Assembly (NCBI RefSeq): GCF_011386835.1 | Contig: NC_088800.1 | Span: 20,078,572-20,142,571, forward strand | From: Chrysemys picta bellii | Lineage: Eukaryota; Chordata; Testudines; Emydidae | Direction of reading: 5' to 3' | Length of the DNA: 64,000 bases | Part shown: piece by piece, positions 13,401 to 27,300 of the stretch | Layout of the letters: each line of letters opens with the position of its first letter | Numbering within the stretch: position 1 is the stretch's first letter | Notes under the pieces: generated by a model | What the model saw: only the letters and a program-made list of their open reading frames with translations | The model's database searches: none | What the model was told of the DNA's origin: nothing | Translations under genes and position numbers: made by a program

Positions 13401-15312
13401 AGGACATTTTTTTTTATACAATACATATTACATTCTTTTCCTCTGGCTCTTCTTCCACCTTATTCATCGACTGTACAAAAAAGCTGTTTACTAGAAACAT
13501 TGCTAATACATCAAATTTGGCCCAAAAACTAAGCTTTGTAAAAACAAATTATGAAACTGAACACCAAAAATGATTTCATGCCTTTTAAAACATTCCAATG
13601 GAAGCAGCTTTTTAAAACAAACAAATTACCTGCAAAGTTTGCATCCCAAATTTTGCAACGTTGTGCTATAACCAGAAAAGGAAACTGACTAGTGTATTTT
13701 CTGGCAATGCTGAGAAAAATGAGATAAGGCGATTGGTTTTGTTTTTAAAAAACATCTACCACACTCTGGTATTAAAACACAAATGCAATTTTTCTTTCTT
13801 TCTTTTTAATATTCTAAGTGATCAGTGACAGAATAGGTGTGAACATTTGTATTTTTTAAATATATATTTTATAACAAAAAAGCATCCTTTTGAAGATACC
13901 TATGTGACCAGATGTCCCGTTTTTAAAGGAACAGTCCCGTATTTAAGCCCTCCTGCAGGTGTCCCGACTTCTTCTTAAAAATGGACAAATTGTGCCATAT
14001 TTTCTGTCTCTCCTCCCACCCCCCTCCCCCCATCAGTACTGGTGGGTCCTGCTGCTGGCTGGATCCATGCTTGCCAGCTGCCCACCCATGGGGGAATCCA
14101 GTGGCCAACGATGGGGGTAGGTGTGCAAGGCTGGTGGCAAGGCGAAGATGCAGCGCACGGGGCCAACTGCAACCCCCTGCTGGTCCGTCAGCGCAGCCCC
14201 CGCTGCATGCGGGCTCTTGGCAGGGCCCCGCCCCCCCTCCCATTTCTGGCTGGCATTGGCTGCACCCTGCAAGCAGCAGTGACTGGTGAGTACAGGCAGG
14301 CGCCAGGCAGCGGCCGGTTACATGTGTATTCTGCTGCCCACCCCTCAGCCTTTTACAGGCCCCCTCTCTCGCTGTCCTCTCCCTGCTTTACCCCTTCCCC
14401 CTCCCCCCACCGCTCTGCCGCTCCCAGTGCTGTGCGGAGAACTAGCCCCTGGTCAGAGGGCTCAGCTCACCAACAGCCTGGCCAGCAGGCTCCTTCCTTC
14501 TTCCACTGCCTCTGACTGGGCCAGCAGCCCGGGAAAGTCCAAGACTCTCCGGCCCAGGGCATTGGCCAGGAGGAGCTGAGCCCTGTGTGTGCCAAAGCCC
14601 CCCGCAGCACTGGCATAGGGAAGCCTCTCCACTCCTCAGCTAAGCTCTTTCCCAGCCTGTTCACGCCCCAAGCCTACAGGCTCCACAGCAGCCCATGGGA
14701 CAGGAGCTTAGAACCCTTTTTACCCCCCACCCTTCCCCGCCCTGGGTCCTGCCTCCAGGAAGCGTGGGGCTGCTCCACCCATTAAGCACCTTCCCCTGCT
14801 GAGGGCCCTGGTGCACAATGCATCCTTAGGGCTTAATTCCTTCCTGCCTGGGCTGTAGGGGGATGGGAGAGAGGAGACCGGACAGGAGGCGGCGGGGTTA
14901 TGTCGGTGGCCAGCAGCAGCCTGGAGGTGTTAACTGCCTTTCAACACTGTGCGGGCAGGAAGGGACAAGCTGCTTCCAGCCACGGGGAGGGAGAATGGGG
15001 AGAAAGAAGAAGAGATGAGCTCTGTAAAGACATGGGCTAGGTCATCCCTTGCCCCCCACCCGCCGCCCATCCCCTGCGTCTGGAAGCAGCTCCCATCCCT
15101 GACCTTCCGCACAGTGCCAAAAGGCTGCTGCTTGTGTGAACCCTGGCAGAAATCTGGGAGGGCGGGGGAATGTGGCTCTCCGTGTCCCCTGCCCATGTGT
15201 TGACTTAGGAAGATGTGGTGCCAGATCCCAGGAAAGGCGGGTCCATCCCGGGGGCCCAGCCAGGCATGTAAGGCGGAGAGGGCCGGGCAGGAAGGGTCAG
15301 GTCAGTTAGTCT

Positions 15313-15344
<32 letters not shown>

Positions 15345-18300
15345 CACACACACGTGCGAGATGTATGGGAATGTGTGTGTGTCACCTCTCCCTGTGTGAA
15401 CCCTAAAGCCTTAAAGATAAGAAAGTAAATAAAAAGAATCCAACTATGCCATATTTCTTTTTAACGGGGGCTCAGTCAACCTGATGTTAATTTGAACATT
15501 TGTACTGCATAGTTCTGATTGCGGTTGAACTCTCTTGAATAGGAGTGATTTTACCAGGTGTCCTGTCTTCAGCACAGAGAAATATGTTCACCCTACCTAT
15601 GTGTATTAAGATTTTCATTATTTAAATAGTGCCAAGTGGATTATAACCATGGCCCTCAGCAAAATGAAGCTAAATTTTGCAGAAGACCCTGACCTCTGCA
15701 GCAGTTTCATATCTGTTAACAAATGAAAGGTTTTTAATGAACTAAATCTGAATATGAGACACAAAATCAATACAGAGACCCTGAATTATATATTTAGATA
15801 TTAAATCCAATTTAGTTACACTGCCCCCCTCACTTTCAGTTTTCAATGTGCTGCAGATTTTTGTGTGTACAATGCCTAATGGCATCACTAAAGATGTCGC
15901 AGGAAAGGTGGAGATTTTGGGGCACAGTTAGGGTATGTCTACACTCCAGCTGGGAGCGAGCCTGTGAGGCTCATGCTAGATAGGCTTGTGCTAGTGGGAC
16001 TTGAGCCTGTATGCTCAAAATAGCAATATGGATACTGTGACTCAGGCTAGAGCTTGGGAACTCAAGCCTGGGGGACTGGGTTGGCTTGAGAGCCCAATCC
16101 ACATCACTCATACTGCTATTTTTAGCACACTAGTTCAAGTTTCACTCCAAGATGCAGTGTAGACGTACCATTAGGGTGTTGGAAACTGAGGAGGTGTGGA
16201 AGGCAATACAGGATTAGCTGAACAATTCTGCTACTCATACTATCTAAGGACTCAGGAAGAAGACACTATCTCGGTTTAAACGCAGCTCACATTTTCAAGG
16301 TTGCCTTCATAACCGTAAGGGCTAGAAATACAATTTTCTTAAAAGAGGAAAATTTTGTTTCAGAATCATAATTCTGTGGCAAGTGGATAAAACAAATTCC
16401 ATAGCAAATTCTTCAGCTACAGAAACATGGAATACACAGGTCTTTGATTATATTCCTGTATTTTGCTAAGTTAGATAAAAATTAAAGCAGCATAATGGAA
16501 ATAACTTGGTCAAAAGTCTCTATTGAATCAATTTAAAATTAATCAGTAATGCAGAAGGGGCTTGACACAGGTGCACTACTCCAATTAACACTGCTAGAAG
16601 TTAGGTGTCTGCATCAAGAGGGAAAATGGCACCATGTAGTGTATAAAATAAAGTGTAGTTTGTACTGGCAGGACTATAAAACATGCATCCAAAGGGTCCA
16701 ATGCTCCCTTGTGAGGAGTGAGTTTCAACTCATAGGTTCCTCTTCATTCTTCTATTATAAGAAAGGCGGGTTTTCCCTTCTCCATGCTGGAACAGGTGCC
16801 CCTTATACTGCAGACCCCTTTGTATCCTCTGCACCACGTCTTTAATCTCATCTTTCCCAAGTCATTTCTTTAAACCATCCTCTTTCCAACAGTCCTTTCC
16901 ACCTCAGAGAAATGTTAAACTAGACAAGTGTCAACCCCATTCTCCTTCAAACAAACATCAAAACCAGATCTGGCTCTGCCTAGTAATTGTTTACCTACTG
17001 GCTAGGGTGCCATTCAGGGAAGCATCCCTATTCAGGACCAAACTTATTTAAGCACGTGCTTAAGTGTTGTCCTGAACAAGGATGGGCGTAAACATATACT
17101 TAAGTGTTTCCCTAAATCAGAGCCTTGGAGAAGCAAAAGCCTTAAAACAAATAATTATCATCCCTACAAATGTGCTTAATAAATAAAAATACATTTTAAA
17201 GCTTGCTCTACACTCGTAAACCTTAGTCAGGATTTCTTCTCCATTACTTTTGAGCTAATCCACTGATGTGAGTGACAGCTAACCGAGGCAGACCTGAATT
17301 TACTGCTTTGGACACCCCAAGCCACTTAATATTTGCATACTATAATTCCAATAGCAGCCTCTCTCACTGACATATTTTATACATCAAATGTAAACCTGTT
17401 CTATGCTGTGGCGGTAAGATGTCATCCAGGATAACTCTCCGAATTTTTTACTGCTCCTCCTTCACTTTAAAATGATAAAAGTCTTAAATCTGAATACAAG
17501 AAACTATTCCTGCACTAAATTTTGTAGCTAAATGACTTTTACCCTGGTTTTGAAATGAGCCCATATTGCCCCCATTCCGTGCAGAGGGGACATGCATTAT
17601 TCAAAAGGAAATGTGCATTATTTATAAATACGAGTCAGATTTATACCACATAATTGGGCCCAACTGATGCTGTCTGTGCAACAGAATCCCAAAACAGAAA
17701 GAACAAAGGTATTCAGAAGGTCAGGAAAAGCTAATGTTGATTTTTCAAACACTAGGGGCTAAACTGGTGCTTTCAAGCGACAATCTGCACTGCAATGGCA
17801 TCTGTAGAGGGGCTGTGCAGCAGCAGGAATCTCCAGAGGCATTTTGGTTGACTCAGCAAACATTTTCCAGATGCTAGAAGGGAGCAGGTGCTCTGTCACC
17901 CTTTTATAGGCTACGAACCGTGTGCTTCCTAAACTGGCTTAGGCCTGGTCTTCACAGTTTTTGCACCAGTATAACTATATCCATTAGAGGTCTGATTTGT
18001 TGTTGTTGTTGTTGTTTTTTTAACCAAAATAGTTATGTCGATACAACCCTAGTGGGGTCTCAGTTATACCAATATAAAGGAGCTGTGCCTTATACTGGCA
18101 CCGTTCATTCTCCTTCCCATAGAGGAACACCATTATTGGTATAAAACACCTTTATATTGATATAACAACAAAGGGGAGTTTGTACCACTTTAACTAGACC
18201 CGTACAGTTAAAGCAGCACAACTTCTCTGTGTAGATAAGCCCTTAGTCTCCTGGCCAGCGTGAAACAGTGGCAGAAGCTCTGCTCCCTCTTTGAAGAGTC

Positions 18301-21300
18301 TACTCCCAGCAGTGGCACCAGATTTTCAGAGTCTTTGCTAGCATTTTACTTGGTCACTGCATTTCTAGTCTGAAACGTCTGACCTAGTTCTAACCAACGT
18401 TACATTTTCATCTCTCATGCTTAGAATTCACTAACTTTATTGTTTCATTTGTGTCTTCAAGTCCAACATTAATTGAATTCAATCTTTACAGCATTTTGGA
18501 AAGGTTAACATTAAAAGGAACAACATAGCTTGCCACATGATGTACAATCTGCTATTTTTTCAAGCTCAACTATATACAACAGTACCATTTAATGGGACCT
18601 TGTGAAAAAGGCAACATTAAAATATTTGTAGACAGTTAACACCAAGATGGGGATGGTGGTTAGTTTGGGTGGTACAGAGGGTTTAAGTAGAAACAATGAG
18701 ATGAGATTAAGATAGAGAAAATTCAGGCTGGATATCAGGAAAATATTCCAGTTTGAGATCTAGCAGATTGTGGAATAGTCTCCTAGAGGAAGAGGTGAAA
18801 GCCCCATCACTCATGACTTTTGAACACACACAAAAAAGCTAAGCTATTTGAACAACAGAAGAGAAAATGTTTATCTGGAGTGATGAGAAACATGCCATTG
18901 CTGGGTTCATTTAAATTTGTTTTCTGGATAAGCCCCCCAAAAAACAGGGATGACAATCAGTATGTGTAAGTTGTTGTTGTCTGTGATAGGAAGTAGATTT
19001 GAAGTCCATTTATCTCCAAAATAAACATCTATCAGATTTTCTTTGTACCTTTCATTCTTTATATGACAAAGCAAAACAGTAAAAATTATGTGATTACATT
19101 TCCTGGCTGTTGGGATAAAGGAAAATTATGACTTCTTGGAGTGCACAATGCTAATTTTTGAAACCTCCTCAAACAGGAACTACAAGAGAAGTTGGCTTTT
19201 TATTTGTTACATGTCCCAGAGGCATAAGTCCTTACCAAGCTTGATACAATATAGTTTAAATAAAAAGGGGGGAAACCTATTTGTAAAATGAACAACGACG
19301 CTACAAAGATTTGACGTTTTAAAGCTACTCTGAAAATTACATCAATACTGAAATCATTTCTTAGGACTCTTTTGAGCAATTTGATTCTTGTTTTAGCTGC
19401 AGTGGTTTTTGCATTTCTGTAGCTTACCAGTTACAGAGCTAAACTCTTATTTAGAGGAAACTCAGACTGAGCCTGAAACTGTAAGGTACTAAGGGTCTCT
19501 AAAAAGTTGATCGGTTTCCTCAACACTTACTGAAGTCTATGGCACCTTGCAGGAGCAGAGCCACTATTCCTTTCTCTATTCTCTTGCTACTGGCTTTGGT
19601 CAAAGCTGGGGAAATTGAAGAACATCTGGTTCACATAAACAGTGCATTAGAATACTGTCCCCCCACAATGATTCAGGTTCAGGTAAGACCCTCTGCAGTT
19701 AAGGAGGAGGAAGTAGAATTTCCCCTTCATTGCTAAAGTGAAGCTTCTGAGTTTTATTTGCAGATCACCTTTAAAACTCAAACTAAAGGAAGCACAGTAT
19801 ACTGGAAAGTGATGTCCATGTATATAAATAGAAGGATTGACAATGTCTACACAGCATTTTGGAGCAAGCGAGAGTGAGCCTCCCAGACGGGGTTGACAGA
19901 CTTGGGAGACTCCCTCCTGTTTGCTCCAAAATGCAGCCCAAGCTCCAGTCCAAGCCACAAATTCAAAACACTGTCTATACGGCTATTTTTAGAGCACTAG
20001 CATGAGCCCTGCTAGATCATGTCTGTCAACACCGGCTGAGCAGCTCGCTCCCACTTGCTCCAAAATGCTGTGTAGACATACTCAATGTGGACAAAAGCGC
20101 TACAATGACATCACTCAGTAGGTTTGTCATGGCACACCCAAATCAGCCAGTATTGACACATACTTCTGCCCTTGCCTCATGCACAGCTAAGGCACCTTAC
20201 TCATTCACACACCGTCCAATATATTTGACCAGTCACTAGCATTTTTTCTGTTTACGACACGTATTGATCAAATCATTCTTTATCTCTCTTTAATCCATGA
20301 TGACACTGAGAACGCTCGGGGAAATTAACCTCTGCTGCAAGGTTAGACTCCAGAATTCCTATATCTGTATATAAAGTACAGAGGAGCTTGCTCGTGCAGT
20401 GAGAAATGTCCATGTGGTTGAGGTTTTTGTTGTTGTTGTTTTTTTGTCTTAAATGATATTTAAATCTTGTTTCTTCTGGACAATTTGGCTCTCTGCAGCA
20501 GGATTTCATCACCTTGTCTACTGAAGCTTCAGTCTGTTGTCTCAAGTTTAGGAACCCTTTACTAATGACTCTTTGATTTCCTAACTACAAGGCTTTCCTA
20601 CTGTGCCATGAGATGGATACCCAGCTGATGGCTATTATCCTGTAGTATTTCCCCAATTCCTTTGAAGTTTGGTCAAGATAGTCTCTATCCTCATATTCTT
20701 TACTATGGTGGCATTAGACTAGTGAAACCTCAAAAGGTTGCACAGTTTTTGAATAGTCCTTTGGTCCAACTGATCTCAAAGGGCACCTTGTCAGCAGAGA
20801 AGCTTTTACGATCTGAAAAGGTAACTCTTTGCAACTTGTTCTGTTATCACTTTCCTAAAAGTTTAAATGAACTCTCCAGGGTGAAACAGGTTTGAAACAT
20901 TGTGAAACATTTTAGCAGTCTGTAAAATCAAGGTTGAGCTAAGAAAGGGTAACTCTATGGAGACTTGTGGTTATCCCTCATTAGCAAAAGGCACATGCTT
21001 TTCATTCAGCATATGCATAAACCCTAGCTCTATGACAGATTGGTAAAAAAGACACAGCAGCTCAAAGGCAATTGTTGGTAGCAAAATGCTCAAAAGTGTT
21101 GAAAGATATATTCCTTTTTGCTTTTAACCAGGAGGGCCACAGTGAAGCAGAGATGCTGGCTGTTGTATGTAGAAAGCTCTCCTAAGCCAAAACCATATGA
21201 GTTCAAATAGAAGCCAAAAGAGCTACAAAAATATATTGATTGTGCATGCTATTTTAATTCAAGAACTATAATTCTAGGTTTAGTTTCAATTGTACTTGTT

Positions 21301-24300
21301 TTAATAGGGGGCTATTTAGGTTCTTACTTGCTGTGCCAAGCCCTGGCTCAAAGACCAGTCTATTCAAAGTGCTTAAATTTTCTGTCACTGTTTCATTCAG
21401 CACCTATCAAAACAGCTTTTCCCCTGCAAATATAACATGGCCCTAGAACTCATGTAGCATCTGAATGTAAGGAGAGTGGTAATCAACTTAAACAACAGGC
21501 CTGTTTTAATTCTGGAATCCCTCCCTCTCAACAGTCAAACCTGCAATGAAAAGGTTTCTGAATTTTGTAGGCCAAAGTGGCCTTCTGAGAGAAGTGCTGT
21601 GCTAGGGGAAACCTGAACAGAGAGGTGGAGGAGATAAGTAGTAAACCTCACCCTCCCAGACAGTGTATAGAACTAACTAGAACCAGTGACATTCCATCTG
21701 ATTAGATTTTGTACCATTGAGAAAACTGTTGTTGTTGTATTTATAAAAATTCATATACACCTTTGCTATACCATTTTATACAATTAATATATCATCGCAT
21801 GCTGTGAGCCTGTCAGATTTCACAAGCTAAACAGGGTCAGGTTGGGCCAGTGTCTGGAAAGGAATATTTCAAGCAGCACCTGGTTTCTAAAGGAAGTACT
21901 GTTGGTGCTTCAGTAGGTGGCACTCTGCCCTTTGAGCATTTCTCTGCATATGATGTTGCACTTCTGAAGACACTTACATTGGTTTAAACTTGGCTTTTAC
22001 AACTTTATCTTGCAACTGTGGTGCAATTGGATGATGAGTGCATTATAAATTAGTATAAGAAATGAATAAATTAATACTTACAAGTACAAAGGGTTTGTAT
22101 TGGCTAGTTGGACAACTTGAGTGTTTACAGGTTCAACAGCTATAAGTATGTCTTGCTCTATAGCCATAGGGAGCACAGCATATCCACAATAGTCTATATG
22201 TTCTCCTAGAAAACAACAACATGATAACAGAAAATTAACAGCATTTTGGAATAATCCTTATTTAAGAACACTTTACTAGATGCCCAAAAAGCCCACAATT
22301 GAGGACGAAATCCATATGGGTTAAAAAAATGACCTAGATTATAAGGAAAGTGAAGGAAGTGATAAAAAACAATAATGAAATCTATAACTAATGCAAGTTG
22401 ATAGTCATGAATATAAATCAGAAACTAAGAATTGTAGATAACAGATAAGGGAAGCAAAGGGACACACAGAGAAATCTGGGGCTAGCAGAGTTAAAGACAA
22501 TAAGGAGGTTTAAAGTATATTAGGAACAAAAAGAATCCTGACAATAGTACTGGTCCATTACTAGATGGAAATGGTAGAACTATTAATAATAATGCAGAAA
22601 AGGCAGAAGCGTTCAATAAATATTTCTGTTCTGTATTTGAGAAAATCACAGATAATATAGTATCCTCATAAGATGATAAAATTCTTTCCATTCCACTAGT
22701 TTCTCAGGAGGATGTTAAACAGCAGCTACTAAAGTTAGACATTTTTAAATCATTAAATCTAGATAACTTGCATCCAAGAATTGTCAAAGAGCTGGCTGAG
22801 GAGCTCGCTGAACCATGAATGTTGATTTTCAGTAAGTCTTGGAACACTGGGAAAGTTCCAGAAGACTGGAAGAAAAGAAAGCTAATGTTGTGCCAATATT
22901 ATAAGTATGTCAGTCTGACATTAATCCTGGGCAAGATAATGGAGTGGCTGATACAGGACTCAGTTAATAAAGAATTAAAGGAGGGTAATATAAATAATGC
23001 CAATCAACATGGGTTTATGGAAAATAGATCCTGTCGAACTAAATTAGTATCTTTTTTTGAGGAGATTACAAGTTTGTTTGATAAAGACAATATAATAGAC
23101 TTCTGTAAGATGTTTTATTTGTACTACATGACCTTTTGATGGGGAAAAAAGTAGAATGATATAAAATTAACATGACACCATTAAATGGATTAAAATTTGG
23201 CTAAATGGTAGATCTCAAAATATAATTGTCTACGGAGAAACATCGTCAAGTAGGTGTATTTCTAATGGGGCTTTCAGCAATCTGTTCGTGGCCCTGTGCC
23301 ATTTGATATTTTCATCAGTGACCAGGAAAAAACATAAAATCATCACTGATAAAGTTTGAAAATTATACAAAACTTGGGGGAGTGGTAAATAATGAAAAGG
23401 ACAGGTCACTAATACAGAGTCATCTGGATTGCTTGGTAAACTTGGCACAAGCAAACAATATGTATTTTAATTCAGCAAAACGTAAATGTGTACATCTAGA
23501 AACAAAGAAGTATGCCATCCTTATAGGATGGGGAAAGCAGTAACTCTGAAAAAGATTTGAGGGTCATGGTGGATAATCTTTTGAACATGAGCTCCCAGTG
23601 TGATGCTGTGGCCAAAAGGACTAATGCGATCTTGGGATGCATAAACAGGGGACTCTCAAGTCAGAGTAGAGAGGTTATTTTACCTCTGGCACTGGTGCAA
23701 CTGCTGCTGAAATATTGTGACCAGCTCTGATGTCCACAATTCAAGCAGGATGTTCATCAATTGGAGAGGGTTCAGACAATAGCCAGGAGAACGCTTAAAG
23801 GATTAGAAAACCAGCCTTATAATGATCGACTCAAGGTGCTCAGTCTATTTAGCTGAACAAAGAGAAGGTTAAGGGGTGACTTGTTTACATGGGGAACAAA
23901 TAGTTAATAATGGGCTCTTCAATCTAGCAGAGAGAAAGGTATAACATGATCCAATGGCTGAAGTTGAAGCTAGACACATTTGGAGTGGAAATAAGGCGAA
24001 CATTTTTAACAGTGAGAGTAATTAACCACTGGAATAATTTACCAAGGGTCATGGTGAATTCTCTATCACAGGCAATATTGAAATCAAGATTGGATCTTTT
24101 TTAAAAGTTATATTTAAGGATTTATTTTGGGGAAGTTCTAGGGCTTGTATAATATAGAAGTTCAGACAGGATGATCACAAAGGCCCCTTCAGGCTTTGGA
24201 ATTTATGACTCAGCAGCAGAAGAAGAAACATCCTTGATTCTAATGGCTAGTGTAGGAGTGCAGAATTGCTTCATGTCCTAGACAATTTCTGCCAATCATT

Positions 24301-27300
24301 TCAGAATATACACTTTACAGTTCTTATTGTTAAAATCCCAACTGATAGAGCATCCAAGCTTTACATTTCTATAATGTTTTTTTGTAACCTTCATTTCTTT
24401 TTAAACCTTTATGTTCTTTAACAAAACTACAAGGTGATAGATGGACTGTTATCTGGCAGTTAGAGCAGGAAGACTATTTGTGCTTGATATGTAACTGGTA
24501 AAATTAGCAAGACAAGCAAGTTAAATTATTTCCATTTCACCTGTGGTTAGCATACCACAAAGATCAATGCAATACATAATTCCCCTTCCCGTGACAACTT
24601 CTGCTCATCTGAATGATTCATCACTCACGGCATAAGGCTTATGCAGGAATTCATTTTTCATACCATATCTGGACTTTTCCCAGGAAAATACTAATATTTA
24701 ATCATCATTAATACAATTGTTCATAACATACAAAATAAAGAAAATGGACATAGCAAGTACCTTCTCTCTTAGGAATAATATTCAGTCAACATTTGTTCTC
24801 CACTTTAATTATATTACATGACAGATGTTCATAGAACATCAAGGTGTAAATTTTAATTGACTGCACAGCAGGCTAATTAATGTTTGTAATTGGGGTGACC
24901 AGACATCCCGATAAAATCGGGACTGTCCCGATTTTGAGGAGTCTGTCCCACGTCCCGACCGAAGAGAGACCGCTATTTGTCACGATATTTTGTCCCGTCT
25001 GGGACTTTGGCAGCAATTCGGCGGAGGGTCCTTCGGTCGCTGATGGTCTTTGGCGGTATTTCAGCGGTGGGTGCTTCTCTCTTTGGCGAGAAGGTTTATT
25101 ACCCGCCGCTGAAATACCGCTGAAGACCGTCAGTGACCAAAGGACCCTCCGCCGAATTGCCACTGAAGACCCAGACGGGTAACTGTAACAATTCAAAAGA
25201 TGCCCCCTCCCCCCCCCCCCGCGGCGGTCCCGATATTTTCGACTTATCATCTGGTCACCCTATTTGTAATGTGTACGTGATGGGTGTACAACCCCCACAC
25301 TGGGTCCAAAGGGGTTAAAGGACAATACTGGCCTCACCTAGCCCTGTCCCTCCAGACCTGCAAAGCATGCTCCAGCTGGAGAGGAAGCTTAAAAAGGAGT
25401 AATGCACCTCAGTCAATGAGAGGCTGGGGAGGAAGAATCTGAAGGCTCCTGGACAAGGGTGCTGAAAAAGCCTCCCTCTGGGGAATAACGGCACGCTGAG
25501 TCCAGTTGGGACTGAAGGTTTAGTTGTCTTTTCTTTTGTTATGTTATATTGGCGCCTTGGAGGAGAGACAGATGGTAGAAGGTGACCCAGAGAGGAGCTG
25601 TGACCCAACTCCATGGAGCTGGACACTGTTGAATCTCATAGGGCTCTGGGTGGAAGCCAGTGCAGTGAGAAGGCCCAAGGTCCCCTACCCTGCTGCAGAT
25701 GAGGCATAAGCCACATTCCACTCTCACTCCCCCTCTGATAAGAAAAGAGCAAGGACACTGCAACCTGAGGGGAAGCTAAACCCATCCTCAGGTGAGGAAC
25801 TGGGCAGAAAAGCCTTCGTACTGAGGGGCGATACTGGGTGCACTACCCGCTAGACCACCTGGCCCTCTGAGAGCTCTATTGCACTGTATTTGCCATGATC
25901 TATAGCAAAAACCCTTTCACTGAGAAAGGTGCCTGACTGGCTCGTTATACAGAGAACTGAACTCTAGACAGGGCATGATCATAAAATAAAAATGGGTGTC
26001 TCCAGAATGAAGCCACATTTAAAAAATAGGGTATGAAATAACCATATTTACTCTCCAGACTAACTTGCTATTCTAATCTCTATGGGCTCAAATGTGTGGA
26101 ATTTCTATAGAATGAGGGAGGGGAAACTACGGCAGAACATGTCCAGCTCTCATCAAAATGTAGTACTGTGTGCCAGGATGCATCACCATGTCTGAAGATT
26201 TGAACTGTGGTGGTGAGAAAAGATGTGGGTTGATTTCATGATACCATCTTACAAACTACAACTGCATCCCAGACCTGTCTGAGACTGAGCTGCAGAAACC
26301 ATGGCAGGGAAATGAGTCCTAAACTTGACCAGGAAAGACATTTTTAGGCACTGATTCAGAAAAGCATTTATGTCCTTAAGTCCATCCCTATTCAAGATAG
26401 CACTTAAAATATAAAATTAAGCATGTCGTGAATAAAGATGATGTCCTGAATTGTGACCTTAATGTGAACTACAGGTTGTAATAAGATGCAGTTAAAAGCT
26501 AATGAAGTAATATTTTCTCCTTCCCATTTATGACTTCGTGTCAAGCACAGGCACCCCTTGACCAAAAATAAAAAGAACACAGTCATTTAGGTTTGGAACT
26601 TGCCATAAATTTAAAGAAAATAATATTCTCCTTTTACCTATTAAGTTGACTCGCCCTGGTGCACGAGCATAAAACTTGGGAGCCGATCCAAATTTAGAAA
26701 TAAACATCTTCTTCAGCTTCAGCAATCTGAAAGGCAGGTTGGAATCCTTTAGAAGGAATACATTGGAAAACACAGGAAATCCATGCACCCCTGGGGCCTG
26801 GAAGAAGCTAGTGCCTGTGAAATTGGCTGATCACATTACCCTCCTTCTGCTAGCACTACGCACACCCAACAACTCGGGTTGTCAAAGGCAGCAACAGGCG
26901 ATGTAAGCAACTACATTGACCTAAGTACTACGCCTCTTGTGGAGGTGGCATAGCAGGTGCGTTAAGTCGTTAGGAGGACATTGTAGTGTAGACACTTACG
27001 CAACTGTCTTACGTTGACCTAACTCTCTAGTGTAGACCACGCCCAAGTCCAGCTTGCCTGGGTGGCAAGATAGACTGGAATGCTGAAGGGGACTGTCTGT
27101 GACTCCGTGGTAAGACTGTTATAATGTTTTAGGAGTTTACACTTGTTATTGGGTTGGTGAAATCTAATTATGGAACACACAACCAGTTTGGGATCTCTTC
27201 CCTGCTTCTTGACAGTCTGCCCTGAGGTTGGCACTCATGGTCATGAACCACTCCAGACACTGTGATAATTCCTACATTTTCAAAAGTGACTAGTGCATCA

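Larger units (their letters stand above)
13315..22081 (-). other. GALK2: GALK2 intron 3
   Basis: Holds the GC-rich hAT element 13907-15595, Harbinger MITEs (15931, 17942, 19840), a CR1 scrap, the antisense candidate gene (19539-21185) and a 5S-derived SINE. The stretches 16180-17930 and 18850-19500 show only short repeat fragments and AT-rich DNA. Confidence 0.85.
22206..26637 (-). other. GALK2: GALK2 intron 2
   Basis: Contains an old CR1 (22495-24215), a hAT element (24891-25262) and an unclassified block (25271-25875). 24220-24880 and 25880-26630 are AT-rich with only short repeat traces. Confidence 0.85.

Noticed and set aside
21795..22075. 5S rRNA gene
   Set aside because: Only the internal-promoter part resembles 5S and it is heavily mutated; a SINE relic, not a gene.
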